Positions 15,574-23,146 of a stretch of 35,209 bases of DNA are shown piece by piece. Every line of letters begins with the position of its first letter. Positions within the stretch are counted from its first letter, which is position 1. A model generated the notes under the pieces. The model saw only the letters and a program-made list of their open reading frames with translations. It did no database searches and was not told the origin of the DNA. Source of the DNA: Clostridiales bacterium (GTDB lineage: Bacteria > Bacillota > Clostridia > Christensenellales > CAG-138); NCBI GenBank assembly GCA_024698505.1, contig JAILRE010000062.1:1-35209 (forward strand), in the 5' to 3' direction. A program made the translations under genes and the position numbers.

Positions 15574-15626
15574 CTGCGGCTTCGGCTCGCTCAAGGCCCA
15601 TCTGACCTATATTTTCGGAAACGCGG

Positions 15627-15640
15627 TTAGCCTGTGCTAA
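15627..15640. promoter_or_regulatory. operator 3 (TTAG-N6-CTAA) before feoA
   Basis: TTAGCCTGTGCTAA in the feoA leader, ending six bases before the GGAGGG ribosome site. Could act as an additional repressor site or roadblock. Confidence 0.7.
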
Positions 15641-15658
15641 TCAAAAGGAGGGAAAATG

Positions 15659-15868
15659 ATGCCTCTCAACTACGCGGAATTGGGCAGGCCCCAGATCATC
15701 AAAAGGATCGGCGGCAGCCCGGAGATCAAGAAACATCTTGAGGATCTCGGCTTCACGGTCGGCGGCGAGGTAAGCCTTATCAGCACTCTCGGCGGCAACG
15801 TGATAGTGAAAGTCAAGGAAAGCCGCATCGCGGTGAGCGACGAGCTCGCAAGAAAGATAATGGTTTAA
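15659..15868 (+). CDS. feoA: FeoA domain protein, first copy
   Basis: 69 residues forming one SH3-like FeoA domain (about 10-68, with KRIGGSPEIKKHLEDLGFTVGGEV and GGNVIVKVKESRIAVSDELARKIMV). FeoA is a small cytoplasmic protein that supports FeoB-mediated Fe(II) uptake. I prefer the ATG at 15659 (6 bases after GGAGGG) over the tandem ATG at 15656 (3 bases). It is first in the feo operon, 24 bases before a second FeoA gene. Confidence 0.92.
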   Translation: MPLNYAELGRPQIIKRIGGSPEIKKHLEDLGFTVGGEVSLISTLGGNVIVKVKESRIAVSDELARKIMV

Positions 15869-15892
15869 TAACCGAATAAGGAGGAATTATCA

Positions 15893-16114
15893 GTGAGAAC
15901 ATTAAGGGACGTTAAGATCGGGGAGACGGCGACGGTCGTCAAGCTCCACGGCGAGGGCGCCGTCAAAAGGCGCATAATGGACATGGGCATTACCAAGCGC
16001 ACGCCCGTATTCGTCCGCAAGGTGGCGCCTCTGGGCGATCCCATCGAGGTCACCGTAAGGGGCTACGAGCTTTCCATCCGCAAGGCTGACGCGGAAATGG
16101 TCGAGGTCGAGTAA
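15893..16114 (+). CDS. feoA: FeoA domain protein, second copy
   Basis: 73 residues, GTG start with AGGAGG eight bases upstream. A complete FeoA domain (RTLRDVKIGETATVVKLHGEG, then a helix KRRIMDMGITKRTPV and the closing strand PIEVTVRGYELSIRKADAEMVEVE). The two FeoA copies are divergent in sequence, so they probably have separate roles; paired FeoA genes before FeoB are common in Clostridia. It is followed by an 82-base gap containing a fourth operator-like palindrome. Confidence 0.92.
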   Translation: MRTLRDVKIGETATVVKLHGEGAVKRRIMDMGITKRTPVFVRKVAPLGDPIEVTVRGYELSIRKADAEMVEVE

Positions 16115-16147
16115 AGGGCATTGTCCCTATTATTTTTCGGATAAGGG

Positions 16148-16161
16148 TTAGCATTGTCTAA
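16148..16161. promoter_or_regulatory. operator-like palindrome before feoB
   Basis: TTAGCATTGTCTAA, part of a longer 6+6 palindrome GGTTAG-N6-CTAACC (16146-16163). No convincing promoter hexamers are seen beside it. A weaker inverted repeat AGGG-CATTGT-CCCT with the same centre lies 33 bases upstream (16115-16128). Confidence 0.7.
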
Positions 16162-16196
16162 CCATTCCGGCTGAATCAGGCAGAAAGGAAAAAACC

Positions 16197-18719
16197 ATGG
16201 GTATAAGGATCGCCCTCGCGGGCAACCCCAACAGCGGCAAGACAACGCTGTTCAACGCGCTGACCGGCTCCAACCAGTTCGTAGGCAACTGGCCGGGCGT
16301 TACGGTCGAAAAGAAGGAAGGCAAGCTCAAGAAGCATGACGACGTTACCATAACCGACCTTCCCGGCATCTACTCCCTCTCCCCCTACACCCTCGAGGAG
16401 GTCGTGGCGAGGGATTACCTGATCAAGGAGCGTCCCGACGCGATACTGAACATCGTGGACGGCACCAACCTTGAGAGGAACCTCTATCTCACCACCCAGC
16501 TCACCGAGCTCGGCATACCGGTGGTCGTCGCCGTCAACATGATGGACATAGTCAAAAAGGAAGGCGACAAGATCAACATTTCCGCGCTCTCCCATCAGAT
16601 AGGCTGCAAGGTAGTCGAGATCTCCGCGCTTCGCGAGACGGGAGTAAAGGAAGCCGCCGAGGCCGCGATAGAGGCGGCGAAGTTCGGCAAGACAATTCCT
16701 CAGCACACCTTCTCCGGCACGGTCGAGCACGCGCTCGCCCATATCGAGGAGGCCGTCGTTCACGATATGCCCGAGGAGCAGCAGAGATGGTACGCGATAA
16801 AGATATTCGAGCGCGACGAAAAGGTCATGGAGCAGATGCAGATCCCCGCCGAGACCATCGCGCATATCGAGAAGGACATTCAGGCCGCCGAGACCGAGCT
16901 TGACGACGACGCGGAATCGATCATCACGAACGAGCGCTACGTCTATATAGCCGAGGTCACGAGGGCCTGCTACAAGAAGAAGAGGGAAAACAAGCTGACG
17001 ACGAGCGACAAGATCGACAAAGTCGTCACCAACCGCTGGCTGGGACTTCCGATATTCGCTCTCGTAATGTTCCTCGTTTACTACATCGCCATGGTCACGG
17101 TCGGCTCCGCCGCCACGGACTGGGCGAACGACGGGCTCTTCGGCGACAGCGGCTATCATCTCTTCGGCATCGGCTCCAAGGCGGCCGAGGAGAAGGCGGG
17201 CGACTTCGAGGCGGCCTCTAACGCGCTCGCAGCCTTCGGCTTCGAGTTCGACATGGAGGAAGAGGGCTTCGACGCCGAAGCTCTCCTTGCCGAGATAAAG
17301 GCGTTCACGAGCGACAAGGCCTCCGCCGTCACCGAGGTCACCGACGACGAGACGCTCGAGGTCTCCGAGCTCACGGTCTATTACGACACCATCCCCAAGG
17401 ACGCGGACAAGGAAGAGACCAACCCGATGACCTTCAAGGACGCGGTCGCATACTTTGAAGAGAAGGGCTTCGAGGAGCCCGATCCCTCCGAGGACGGCGT
17501 TTGGGTGCCGAGCATACCCGCCCTTCTTGATAAGGCCCTGCTCGACGAAAACGGCGATCCGAGGGTCCCCGAATGGCTCTACGGCCTCATCCGGAACGGT
17601 ATCGTCGCGGGCGTCGGCGCGGTGCTGGGCTTCGTTCCCCAGATGCTCGTGCTGTTCTTCCTGCTGGCTCTTTTGGAGGGCTGCGGCTACATGGCGCGTA
17701 TAGCGTTCGTGCTCGACAGGATATTCAGAAGGTTCGGCCTTTCCGGCAAATCCTTCATCCCGATGCTCATCGGCACGGGCTGCGGCATTCCCGGCATCAT
17801 GGCGTCCCGTACCATTGAGAACGAGCGCGATCGCCGCATGACGATAATGACCACCACGTTCATCCCCTGCGGCGCAAAGCTCCCGTTCATAGGCATGATC
17901 GCCGGCGCGCTGTTCGGCAAATCCCCGCTGATCGCGGTATCCGCCTACTTCATCGGCATGGCCGCGATAATCGTTTCGGGCATTATGCTTAAGAAAACCA
18001 AGCGCTTCGCGGGCGATCCCGCTCCCTTCGTAATGGAGCTGCCCGCATACCATCTGCCCACGCTCAAGAACGTGCTCAGGTCCACCTGGGAGCGCGGCTG
18101 GTCGTTCATCAAGAAGGCGGGCACCATAATCCTGCTCTCCACCATCGTCGTCTGGTTCACCTCGTTCTTCGGCTGGGTGGACGGCGCGTTCCGCATGCTC
18201 ACCGAGGAGGAGATGGAGCACTCCATTCTCGCCTTCTTAGGCAAGGGCGTTGCCTGGATATTCGCTCCCCTTGGCTGGGGCCATTGGAAGGCCGCCGTCG
18301 CCTCCGTAACGGGTCTCGTTGCGAAGGAGAACATCGTCGGCACAATGGGCATCCTCTACGGCGGCTGGCCGAATATCGCGGCGGCGTTCGATACGAAGAT
18401 CGCGGGCTTCTCGTTCCTGGTGTTCAACCTGCTCTGCGCGCCTTGCTTCGCGGCCATGGGCGCCATCAGGCGCGAGATGAACAACCGCGGCTGGACCTGG
18501 TTCGCCATCCTCTATGAGTGCGGCTTCGCCTACGCGGTCGCCCTTATGATCAACCAGTTCGGCAACCTGTTCACCGGGAACCTCGCCACGGGCGCGGGCG
18601 CCGCGGTGAACATAGTAAGCCTCGTCGCCGCCTTTGCGGTGCTGGGGACCATGGTCTACATGCTGTTCTTCAGGAAGTACGAGGAAGCCACCAAGCTCAC
18701 TCACGAAGTCAAGATCTGA
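16197..18719 (+). CDS. feoB: ferrous iron transporter FeoB with an enlarged extracellular loop
   Basis: 840 residues. The N-terminal G domain has G1 GNPNSGKTT (9-17), G3 DLPG, G4 NMMD and G5 SALRETG, followed by the helical GDI domain. The membrane part has the two Gate motifs (GVGAVLGFVPQM...CGYMARIAF and the GTGCGIPGIMASRTIENERDRR segment). FeoB imports Fe(II) across the cytoplasmic membrane using GTP. Between the first membrane helix (about 282-303) and the second (from about 459) there are nearly 150 residues, where typical FeoB proteins have only a few dozen. The extra part is acidic and includes two weak repeats of a helix rich in E, D and F. A GAAAGGA site precedes the ATG. It is operonic with the two feoA genes and the Cys-rich peptide gene. 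Confidence 0.95.
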   Translation: MGIRIALAGNPNSGKTTLFNALTGSNQFVGNWPGVTVEKKEGKLKKHDDVTITDLPGIYSLSPYTLEEVVARDYLIKERPDAILNIVDGTNLERNLYLTTQLTELGIPVVVAVNMMDIVKKEGDKINISALSHQIGCKVVEISALRETGVKEAAEAAIEAAKFGKTIPQHTFSGTVEHALAHIEEAVVHDMPEEQQRWYAIKIFERDEKVMEQMQIPAETIAHIEKDIQAAETELDDDAESIITNERYVYIAEVTRACYKKKRENKLTTSDKIDKVVTNRWLGLPIFALVMFLVYYIAMVTVGSAATDWANDGLFGDSGYHLFGIGSKAAEEKAGDFEAASNALAAFGFEFDMEEEGFDAEALLAEIKAFTSDKASAVTEVTDDETLEVSELTVYYDTIPKDADKEETNPMTFKDAVAYFEEKGFEEPDPSEDGVWVPSIPALLDKALLDENGDPRVPEWLYGLIRNGIVAGVGAVLGFVPQMLVLFFLLALLEGCGYMARIAFVLDRIFRRFGLSGKSFIPMLIGTGCGIPGIMASRTIENERDRRMTIMTTTFIPCGAKLPFIGMIAGALFGKSPLIAVSAYFIGMAAIIVSGIMLKKTKRFAGDPAPFVMELPAYHLPTLKNVLRSTWERGWSFIKKAGTIILLSTIVVWFTSFFGWVDGAFRMLTEEEMEHSILAFLGKGVAWIFAPLGWGHWKAAVASVTGLVAKENIVGTMGILYGGWPNIAAAFDTKIAGFSFLVFNLLCAPCFAAMGAIRREMNNRGWTWFAILYECGFAYAVALMINQFGNLFTGNLATGAGAAVNIVSLVAAFAVLGTMVYMLFFRKYEEATKLTHEVKI

Positions 18720-18742
18720 TAAAGAAGAAAGGAGCGCAGTCT

Positions 18743-18916
18743 ATGTTTGCATGGATCGCGGATAACGCGGCGACGATAATAGCCTTGGCCGTTTTGCTCG
18801 CCGTCGTCGGGATCGCCGTATTCTCCGTTGTGAAGCAGAAGAAGAGCAAGAAGGGCGGATGCACCGGAAACTGCGCGGCTTGCGGAGGGTGCTGCCCCTA
18901 CTGCAAGGATAAATAA
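18743..18916 (+). CDS. FeoB-associated Cys-rich membrane peptide
   Basis: 57 residues, 23 bases after feoB, with an AAAGGAG site 8 bases before the ATG. One TM helix (about 10-30), a short basic stretch (KQKKSKKGG), then six cysteines in the tail (C40, C44, C47, C50, C51, C54) and a terminal CKDK. This is the known FeoB-associated Cys-rich protein family of Firmicutes feo operons. The cytoplasmic cysteines could accept Fe(II) from FeoB; that role is inferred, not established. Confidence 0.93.
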   Translation: MFAWIADNAATIIALAVLLAVVGIAVFSVVKQKKSKKGGCTGNCAACGGCCPYCKDK

Positions 18917-18930
18917 GTTTTTCGGGGAAA

Positions 18931-18972
18931 GGCCCGGGGCGAACGCCATGCCATGACGTCCGTTCCCGGGCC
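18931..18972 (+). terminator. hairpin after the feo operon
   Basis: GGCCCGG (18931-18937) pairs with CCGGGCC (18966-18972), with an inner GAACG/CGTTC stem and a small bulge. No T-run follows, so it may stabilise the 3' end; the true terminator is the next hairpin. Confidence 0.5.
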
Positions 18973-18992
18973 TGAATTATTAAATCAATAAT

Positions 18993-19020
18993 GCCCGGGA
19001 GGTGGCTCCCGGGCTTGTCT
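18993..19020. terminator. bidirectional terminator, feo operon and trmH-type gene
   Basis: A perfect 9-bp stem GCCCGGGAG/CTCCCGGGC (18993-19001 and 19006-19014) with a GTGG loop, followed by TTGTCTTTT on the plus strand. It lies between the convergent feo operon and the minus-strand gene that stops at 19022. Confidence 0.8.
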
Positions 19021-19021
19021 T

Positions 19022-19768
19022 TTATTCGCTCAATTTGTAAATGAGTATCGCGGCGGCGGCCGCGGCGTTGAGGCTCTCCGCGCGGCCCTTCATGGGCAGG
19101 CGGTAGCGGTAAGCGATCCCGGCAGTTTCATCCGAAACGCCGTTCGCCTCGTTGCCGATTATGAGCACGCGGTCGTCCCCCATTTCGGGAAGCGTCTCCG
19201 CGCCCTCAAGATGCCCGCAGACGAGCGAATACCCGGCGTTTTTCAGCTTGATCAGCTCGGGCTGGAGCTCCCCCTGCCAGACGGGCAGATGGAAGGTCGA
19301 GCCCATTGCGGCGCGAAGCGCCTTCGCGGAATAGGGATCCGCCCCTCCCAAGCCCACGAGCACGCCCGCGGCGCCGAAAGCGTCCGCCGTTCTAAGAACC
19401 GTTCCGAGATTGCCCGGGTCCTGCACGGTATCGAGCGCGACGACGAGCCCGTGGGGATATTCCTCGGGCGGCTCGGTCTCGTTCGCCCTCACGGCGGCGC
19501 AGACGCCCTGAGGCGTCTCCGTATCGCACACGGCCCTCAAAACGGTCTCCGGCGCCTCTATACAGGCTATGCCCGCGTTATCGAGTCTTTCGCGAAGATC
19601 GGGCCTCTCGGAGGAGACGAGCGCGGTATCGAACACCGCTCCCGAGGCGGCCGCGTCGAATACGAGCCTCTCCCCCTCTATCAGGCAGAGCCCCGTCTCG
19701 CGGCGGCCCTTTTTCGTTTTGAGCGACCTCAGAAGCTTTATCGCGGGGTTTTTGACCGAGGTTATCAT
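19022..19768 (-). CDS. SpoU/TrmH-family RNA 2'-O-methyltransferase
   Basis: 248 residues. An N-terminal RNA-binding substrate domain (SVKNPAIKLLRSLKTKKGRRE..CLIEGERLV) is followed by the SPOUT fold with its three motifs: NLGTVLRTADAFG, LIIGNEANGVSDE and LPMKGRAESLNAAAAAAI. These form the knotted SAM site. It should methylate a ribose 2'-OH in rRNA or tRNA; the exact nucleotide cannot be told. The start codon overlaps the stop of the upstream Na/phosphate cotransporter gene by four bases (ATGA), so its translation is coupled to that gene. Confidence 0.92.
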   Translation of the reverse strand: MITSVKNPAIKLLRSLKTKKGRRETGLCLIEGERLVFDAAASGAVFDTALVSSERPDLRERLDNAGIACIEAPETVLRAVCDTETPQGVCAAVRANETEPPEEYPHGLVVALDTVQDPGNLGTVLRTADAFGAAGVLVGLGGADPYSAKALRAAMGSTFHLPVWQGELQPELIKLKNAGYSLVCGHLEGAETLPEMGDDRVLIIGNEANGVSDETAGIAYRYRLPMKGRAESLNAAAAAAILIYKLSE

Positions 19769-21378
19769 AGCTTGCCAATGCCGGCTTCGGCGATGTTCAG
19801 CGCGTGGTCGCCGACCCTCTCGAGGTCGGTCAGCATCTCAACGTACAGCATGCCCGTATCGGCGGAGCATTCGTGCTTCTCCATCCTGGCGATATGCGCG
19901 TTCTTGTACGCCTCCACGAGATCGTCTATCTCCTGCTCGGAGGCCTCTATATCGGAAAGGGGCAGCTCGTGGGGCTTCTTCATGGTCTCATGCGCGCGCT
20001 CGACGATGCTGATGACCTTCCCGAACAGCGTTGTCAGATCCTTCATGGCGGGCTCGGAGAAGCTTATCTTGTTGTCGCGCAGATGCTCTATATAGCCCGC
20101 GATATTCTCCGCGTGGTCGCCAATGCGCTCGTAATCGGTGATTATATGGTGCATGCGGTCGATGGCCCTCGCCTCGGGCTCGCCGAGACCGTTCCTGTTG
20201 ATGTCGACGAGCGTCATCGCGATCTCGCGGTTCAGGAAGTCGATCGTCTCCTCGTTGGTGTTGATCTCGTCGATATCGCCCTTCCTCCTGGTGGTTATCG
20301 CTTCGGAGGCGAGCTTCATGTTCTTGAGGGCAAGCTCGTACATCCTGTCGCACTCAAGCTCCACAGCCGATACGACGACGGCCGAGGAACCGAAGCCCTT
20401 GGGCGGGATGTGGATGAGATGCAGGCCCTCCTTCGTGTCCTTGCCCCTTATTATGAGGCGGGAGAGCTTTATAAGCAGGTTCGACAGCGGGAAGAGTATT
20501 ATCGTCGCGCCGACCTTCAGGAAGGTGTTGGCGTTCGCGAGCTGCTGTGTGGGATTCGTGGGCGAAAGCGATTCGATCCATCTCGTGATGGGCAAAAACT
20601 GCAGCAGCACTATGCAGATGATGCACGCGAACACGTTGAACATGACGTGTATCGCGGCGGTGCGCTTCGCGTCCTTCGTGCCGTCCATTGAGGCGACGAC
20701 CGTGACCATCGTGCAGCCGATGTTCTGGCCGCAGATGAGGTAGATCGCCTGGCCGAGCGAGAGTATGTTCGCGGCGGCCATCGCCTGCAGCACGCCGACG
20801 GATGCGGATACCGACTGCAGGAGCATCGTCATCACGGTGCCGACGAGCACGCCGAGTATCGGGGCGTCCTCAAAGCTCTTGACGAGGCGGCAGAACCACT
20901 CCTCCTGCCCGAGATAGACCATGTTCTTCTTCATCAGCATCATGCCCATGAAAAGCATCCCGAGGCCGGTGACCGCGTAACAGATGTTGTTCCAGGGCTT
21001 CTTTTTGAGGAACGTCATGCCCATAACGCCTACGAACGCGATTATGGGAGATACCGAATCCACGTTGAACGCGATGAGCTGACCGGTGACGGTGGTACCG
21101 ACGTTCGCGCCCATTATGACGCCGACGGCGTTTTCAAGCGGCATGAGGCTCGCGTTGACGAAGCCGACGGTCATTACGGAAACGGCGTTGGAGCTCTGGA
21201 TAAGACCGGTTACGATAATGCCGAATACGAGCCCCAGGAAGCGGTTCTTGGTCAGCTTCTCGAGTATGCTCTTCAGCTTGGAGCCCGCCAGACGCTCAAT
21301 GCCCGTACCCATTATCTTGATGCCGTACAGGAACAGCGCAATGCCTCCGGCGATGCCCACCCAGTTTTCAAAAGTCAT
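19765..21378 (-). CDS. Na/Pi cotransporter family protein with PhoU-like tail
   Basis: 537 residues. The membrane part (about 1-310) has two inverted repeats each containing the substrate motif: QSSNA at 61-65 and QSVSA near 190. Eight to nine hydrophobic helices are visible. The C-terminal part (about 330-537) is two three-helix PhoU-type domains, rich in E and D with heptad-like spacing. This architecture is the NptA/YjbB-type phosphate transporter, thought to use Na+ to move phosphate, often outward in bacteria. A GGAGGG site lies 7 bases before the ATG. It is part of a minus-strand operon after ychF and the flavin reductase. Confidence 0.92.
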   Translation of the reverse strand: MTFENWVGIAGGIALFLYGIKIMGTGIERLAGSKLKSILEKLTKNRFLGLVFGIIVTGLIQSSNAVSVMTVGFVNASLMPLENAVGVIMGANVGTTVTGQLIAFNVDSVSPIIAFVGVMGMTFLKKKPWNNICYAVTGLGMLFMGMMLMKKNMVYLGQEEWFCRLVKSFEDAPILGVLVGTVMTMLLQSVSASVGVLQAMAAANILSLGQAIYLICGQNIGCTMVTVVASMDGTKDAKRTAAIHVMFNVFACIICIVLLQFLPITRWIESLSPTNPTQQLANANTFLKVGATIILFPLSNLLIKLSRLIIRGKDTKEGLHLIHIPPKGFGSSAVVVSAVELECDRMYELALKNMKLASEAITTRRKGDIDEINTNEETIDFLNREIAMTLVDINRNGLGEPEARAIDRMHHIITDYERIGDHAENIAGYIEHLRDNKISFSEPAMKDLTTLFGKVISIVERAHETMKKPHELPLSDIEASEQEIDDLVEAYKNAHIARMEKHECSADTGMLYVEMLTDLERVGDHALNIAEAGIGKL

Positions 21379-21412
21379 AGTTCGACCCTCCGTTTATTGC
21401 GAACAGATCCCC

Positions 21413-21886
21413 TCAGCCGATGCCGACGATCTCGCCTATGTACATCGTGTGCGGGGCCTCTTTTTCGTAATACGTCTCGCGCACTGCCTCCGGCATGGGC
21501 GAAAGCTCAAGATCCTGGCGGTAGATCTTCCTGCATACGAGCGTGCGGTACGCCTGCACGTAGCCGACGATGTTCTCGCCTATCCTGACGGGAGTAAGCT
21601 TCGTTTCCGCCATCTTGTCCCCGTCCCTGCCCGACTTCGTGCCGAGTATCTTCAATGCGCCGCGGTACTTCTCCTCAAAGAAGGAGATGGTGAAATAATC
21701 GTTCGCCTCCATGAAATCGTGGGTGTATCTGACGGGCTTTATGTAGACCGTCGCCGTGGGCTTCGACCAGAGCGTGCCCATAGCTCCCCACGAGATAGTC
21801 ATGGCGTTGAAATCCGAAATGTCGCCCGCGGTGACGAGCGCCCATTTCTTATCGAAAAGAGAAAGAATATCGGTGGTGAATTCCAT
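21413..21886 (-). CDS. flavin reductase family protein (FMN-binding split barrel)
   Basis: 157 residues with the DIM6/NTAB-type split beta-barrel pattern: MTISWGAMGTLWSKP (28-42), then YIKPVRYTHDFM and FTISFFEE, which bind FMN phosphate and isoalloxazine. Such proteins reduce FMN with NAD(P)H or act as small flavin carriers. An AAGGAGG site precedes the ATG and overlaps the end of ychF, ten bases upstream. The partner oxygenase, if any, is not nearby. Confidence 0.88.
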   Translation of the reverse strand: MEFTTDILSLFDKKWALVTAGDISDFNAMTISWGAMGTLWSKPTATVYIKPVRYTHDFMEANDYFTISFFEEKYRGALKILGTKSGRDGDKMAETKLTPVRIGENIVGYVQAYRTLVCRKIYRQDLELSPMPEAVRETYYEKEAPHTMYIGEIVGIG

Positions 21887-21895
21887 GGCTCCTCC

Positions 21896-22984
21896 TTACA
21901 CGTTGAACCTGAATACTACGATGTCGCCGTCCTGCATGACGTAATCCTTGCCCTCCGACCTTATGAGGCCCTTCTCCCTGCAGGCGTTCATGGAGCCGTT
22001 CTCTATCAGCGTCTCGTAGGGGACGACCTCCGCCCTTATGAAGCCGCGCTCGAAATCGGTGTGGATCTTGCCCGCGGCCTGCGGAGCCTTGGTGCCCTTC
22101 GTGATGGTCCAGGCCCTGACCTCCTTCGGCCCGGCGGTGAGGAAGCTGATGAGCCCCAGGAGGCGGTAGCCCGCCCTGACGAGCTTATCGAGGCCGCTCT
22201 CGCCTATGCCGAGCTCCTCTATGAAGAGCTGCTTCTCCTCCAATGAGAGCGAGGAAAGCTCCTCCTCCACCTTGGCGGAGACGACGATCACCTCCGCGCC
22301 CTCCTTGGCGGCCTGCTCCTTGACGAGCTTCACGTTCTCGGGCTCCGTGCCTATCTCGTCCTCCGCTATGTTGGCGGCGTATATGACGGGCTTGGTCGTG
22401 AGCAGGAAGTACTGGTTTATCTCCTCGCGCTCCTCGTCCGTCATGGGCATGCTCCTTACGGGGAGCTGCTTTTCAAGATGGGCGTATATGCGCTCGCAGA
22501 GCTCTATCTCATGCAGGAATTTCTTATCGCCCGATTTGGCGGATTTGCGCGCCTTGTCGAGGCGGCGTTCGACGGTCTCCATATCGGCGAATATGAGCTC
22601 GATATTGATGGTCTCCATATCCCTGACGGGATCTACCGAGCCGTCCACGTGGACGATATTGTCGTCCTCGAAGCACCTGACGACGTGAACTATCGCGTCC
22701 ACCTCCCTTATGTGGGAGAGAAACTTATTGCCGAGGCCCTCGCCGCGGTGCGCGTCCCTGACGAGGCCCGCTATGTCGACGAATTCGATGGTGGCGGGGG
22801 TGTATTTCTGCGGATCGTACATCCCGGCGAGCACGTCCAGACGCTCGTCCGGCACGGCGACGACGCCGACGTTCGGCTCTATCGTGCAGAAGGGATAATT
22901 GGCCGCCTGCGCGCCGGCCTGCGTTATGGCGTTGAAAAGGGTGCTCTTTCCCACGTTGGGAAGACCGATTACTCCGAGCTTCAT
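21896..22984 (-). CDS. ychF: redox-responsive ATPase YchF (OBG family)
   Basis: 362 residues. P-loop GLPNVGKST (7-15), the DIAGLV segment and NIAED in place of NKxD, the change that makes YchF prefer ATP. A coiled-coil insertion and a C-terminal TGS domain (about 275-360, with TDFERGFIRAEVVPYETL) follow. YchF associates with ribosomes and is linked to oxidative-stress responses. I set the start at the ATG 22984 because MKLGVIG is the family N-terminus and the longer reading frame upstream is not. A GGAGG site is 12 bases upstream. First gene of the ychF-flavin reductase-Na/Pi-methyltransferase group. Confidence 0.96.
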   Translation of the reverse strand: MKLGVIGLPNVGKSTLFNAITQAGAQAANYPFCTIEPNVGVVAVPDERLDVLAGMYDPQKYTPATIEFVDIAGLVRDAHRGEGLGNKFLSHIREVDAIVHVVRCFEDDNIVHVDGSVDPVRDMETINIELIFADMETVERRLDKARKSAKSGDKKFLHEIELCERIYAHLEKQLPVRSMPMTDEEREEINQYFLLTTKPVIYAANIAEDEIGTEPENVKLVKEQAAKEGAEVIVVSAKVEEELSSLSLEEKQLFIEELGIGESGLDKLVRAGYRLLGLISFLTAGPKEVRAWTITKGTKAPQAAGKIHTDFERGFIRAEVVPYETLIENGSMNACREKGLIRSEGKDYVMQDGDIVVFRFNV

Positions 22985-23025
22985 GTTTTGACACTTCCTC
23001 CGAAGGGGCAAATTTTAACAAGTAC

Positions 23026-23054
23026 ATTGTACCCCGAACCGCGGCTTTTTGCAA
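23026..23054 (-). promoter_or_regulatory. ychF promoter
   Basis: On the minus strand TTGCAA (plus 23049-23054), 17-base spacer, TACAAT (plus 23026-23031). As in the rpmE promoter, TTGCAA is preceded by ACCCC. Confidence 0.7.
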
Positions 23055-23111
23055 GGGGTATTTAGGGGCGGCTCCCCCACTTTGCGGCTTCGGCGCGCAT
23101 TATATTCTTTG

Positions 23112-23140
23112 TTGCCCGCGGGCGCGATCTATGGTAAAAT
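23112..23140 (+). promoter_or_regulatory. promoter with start site at the ATG of the NlpC/P60 gene
   Basis: TTGCCC (23112-23117), 17-base spacer, TAAAAT (23135-23140), preceded by TGG (extended -10). The ATG at 23147 is seven bases past the hexamer and has no ribosome site, as for the gene at 7951. Confidence 0.65.
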
Positions 23141-23146
23141 AAAAAT

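Noticed and set aside
16176-18221. 681-codon antisense frame over feoB
   Set aside because: It is opposite an unmistakable FeoB gene, has no recognisable domain, and is rich in R, G, H, D and V, as expected for the shadow of a GC-rich gene.
22985-23011. Upstream start for ychF
   Set aside because: It would add nine residues before the strictly conserved MKLGVIG opening and would include the ribosome site.
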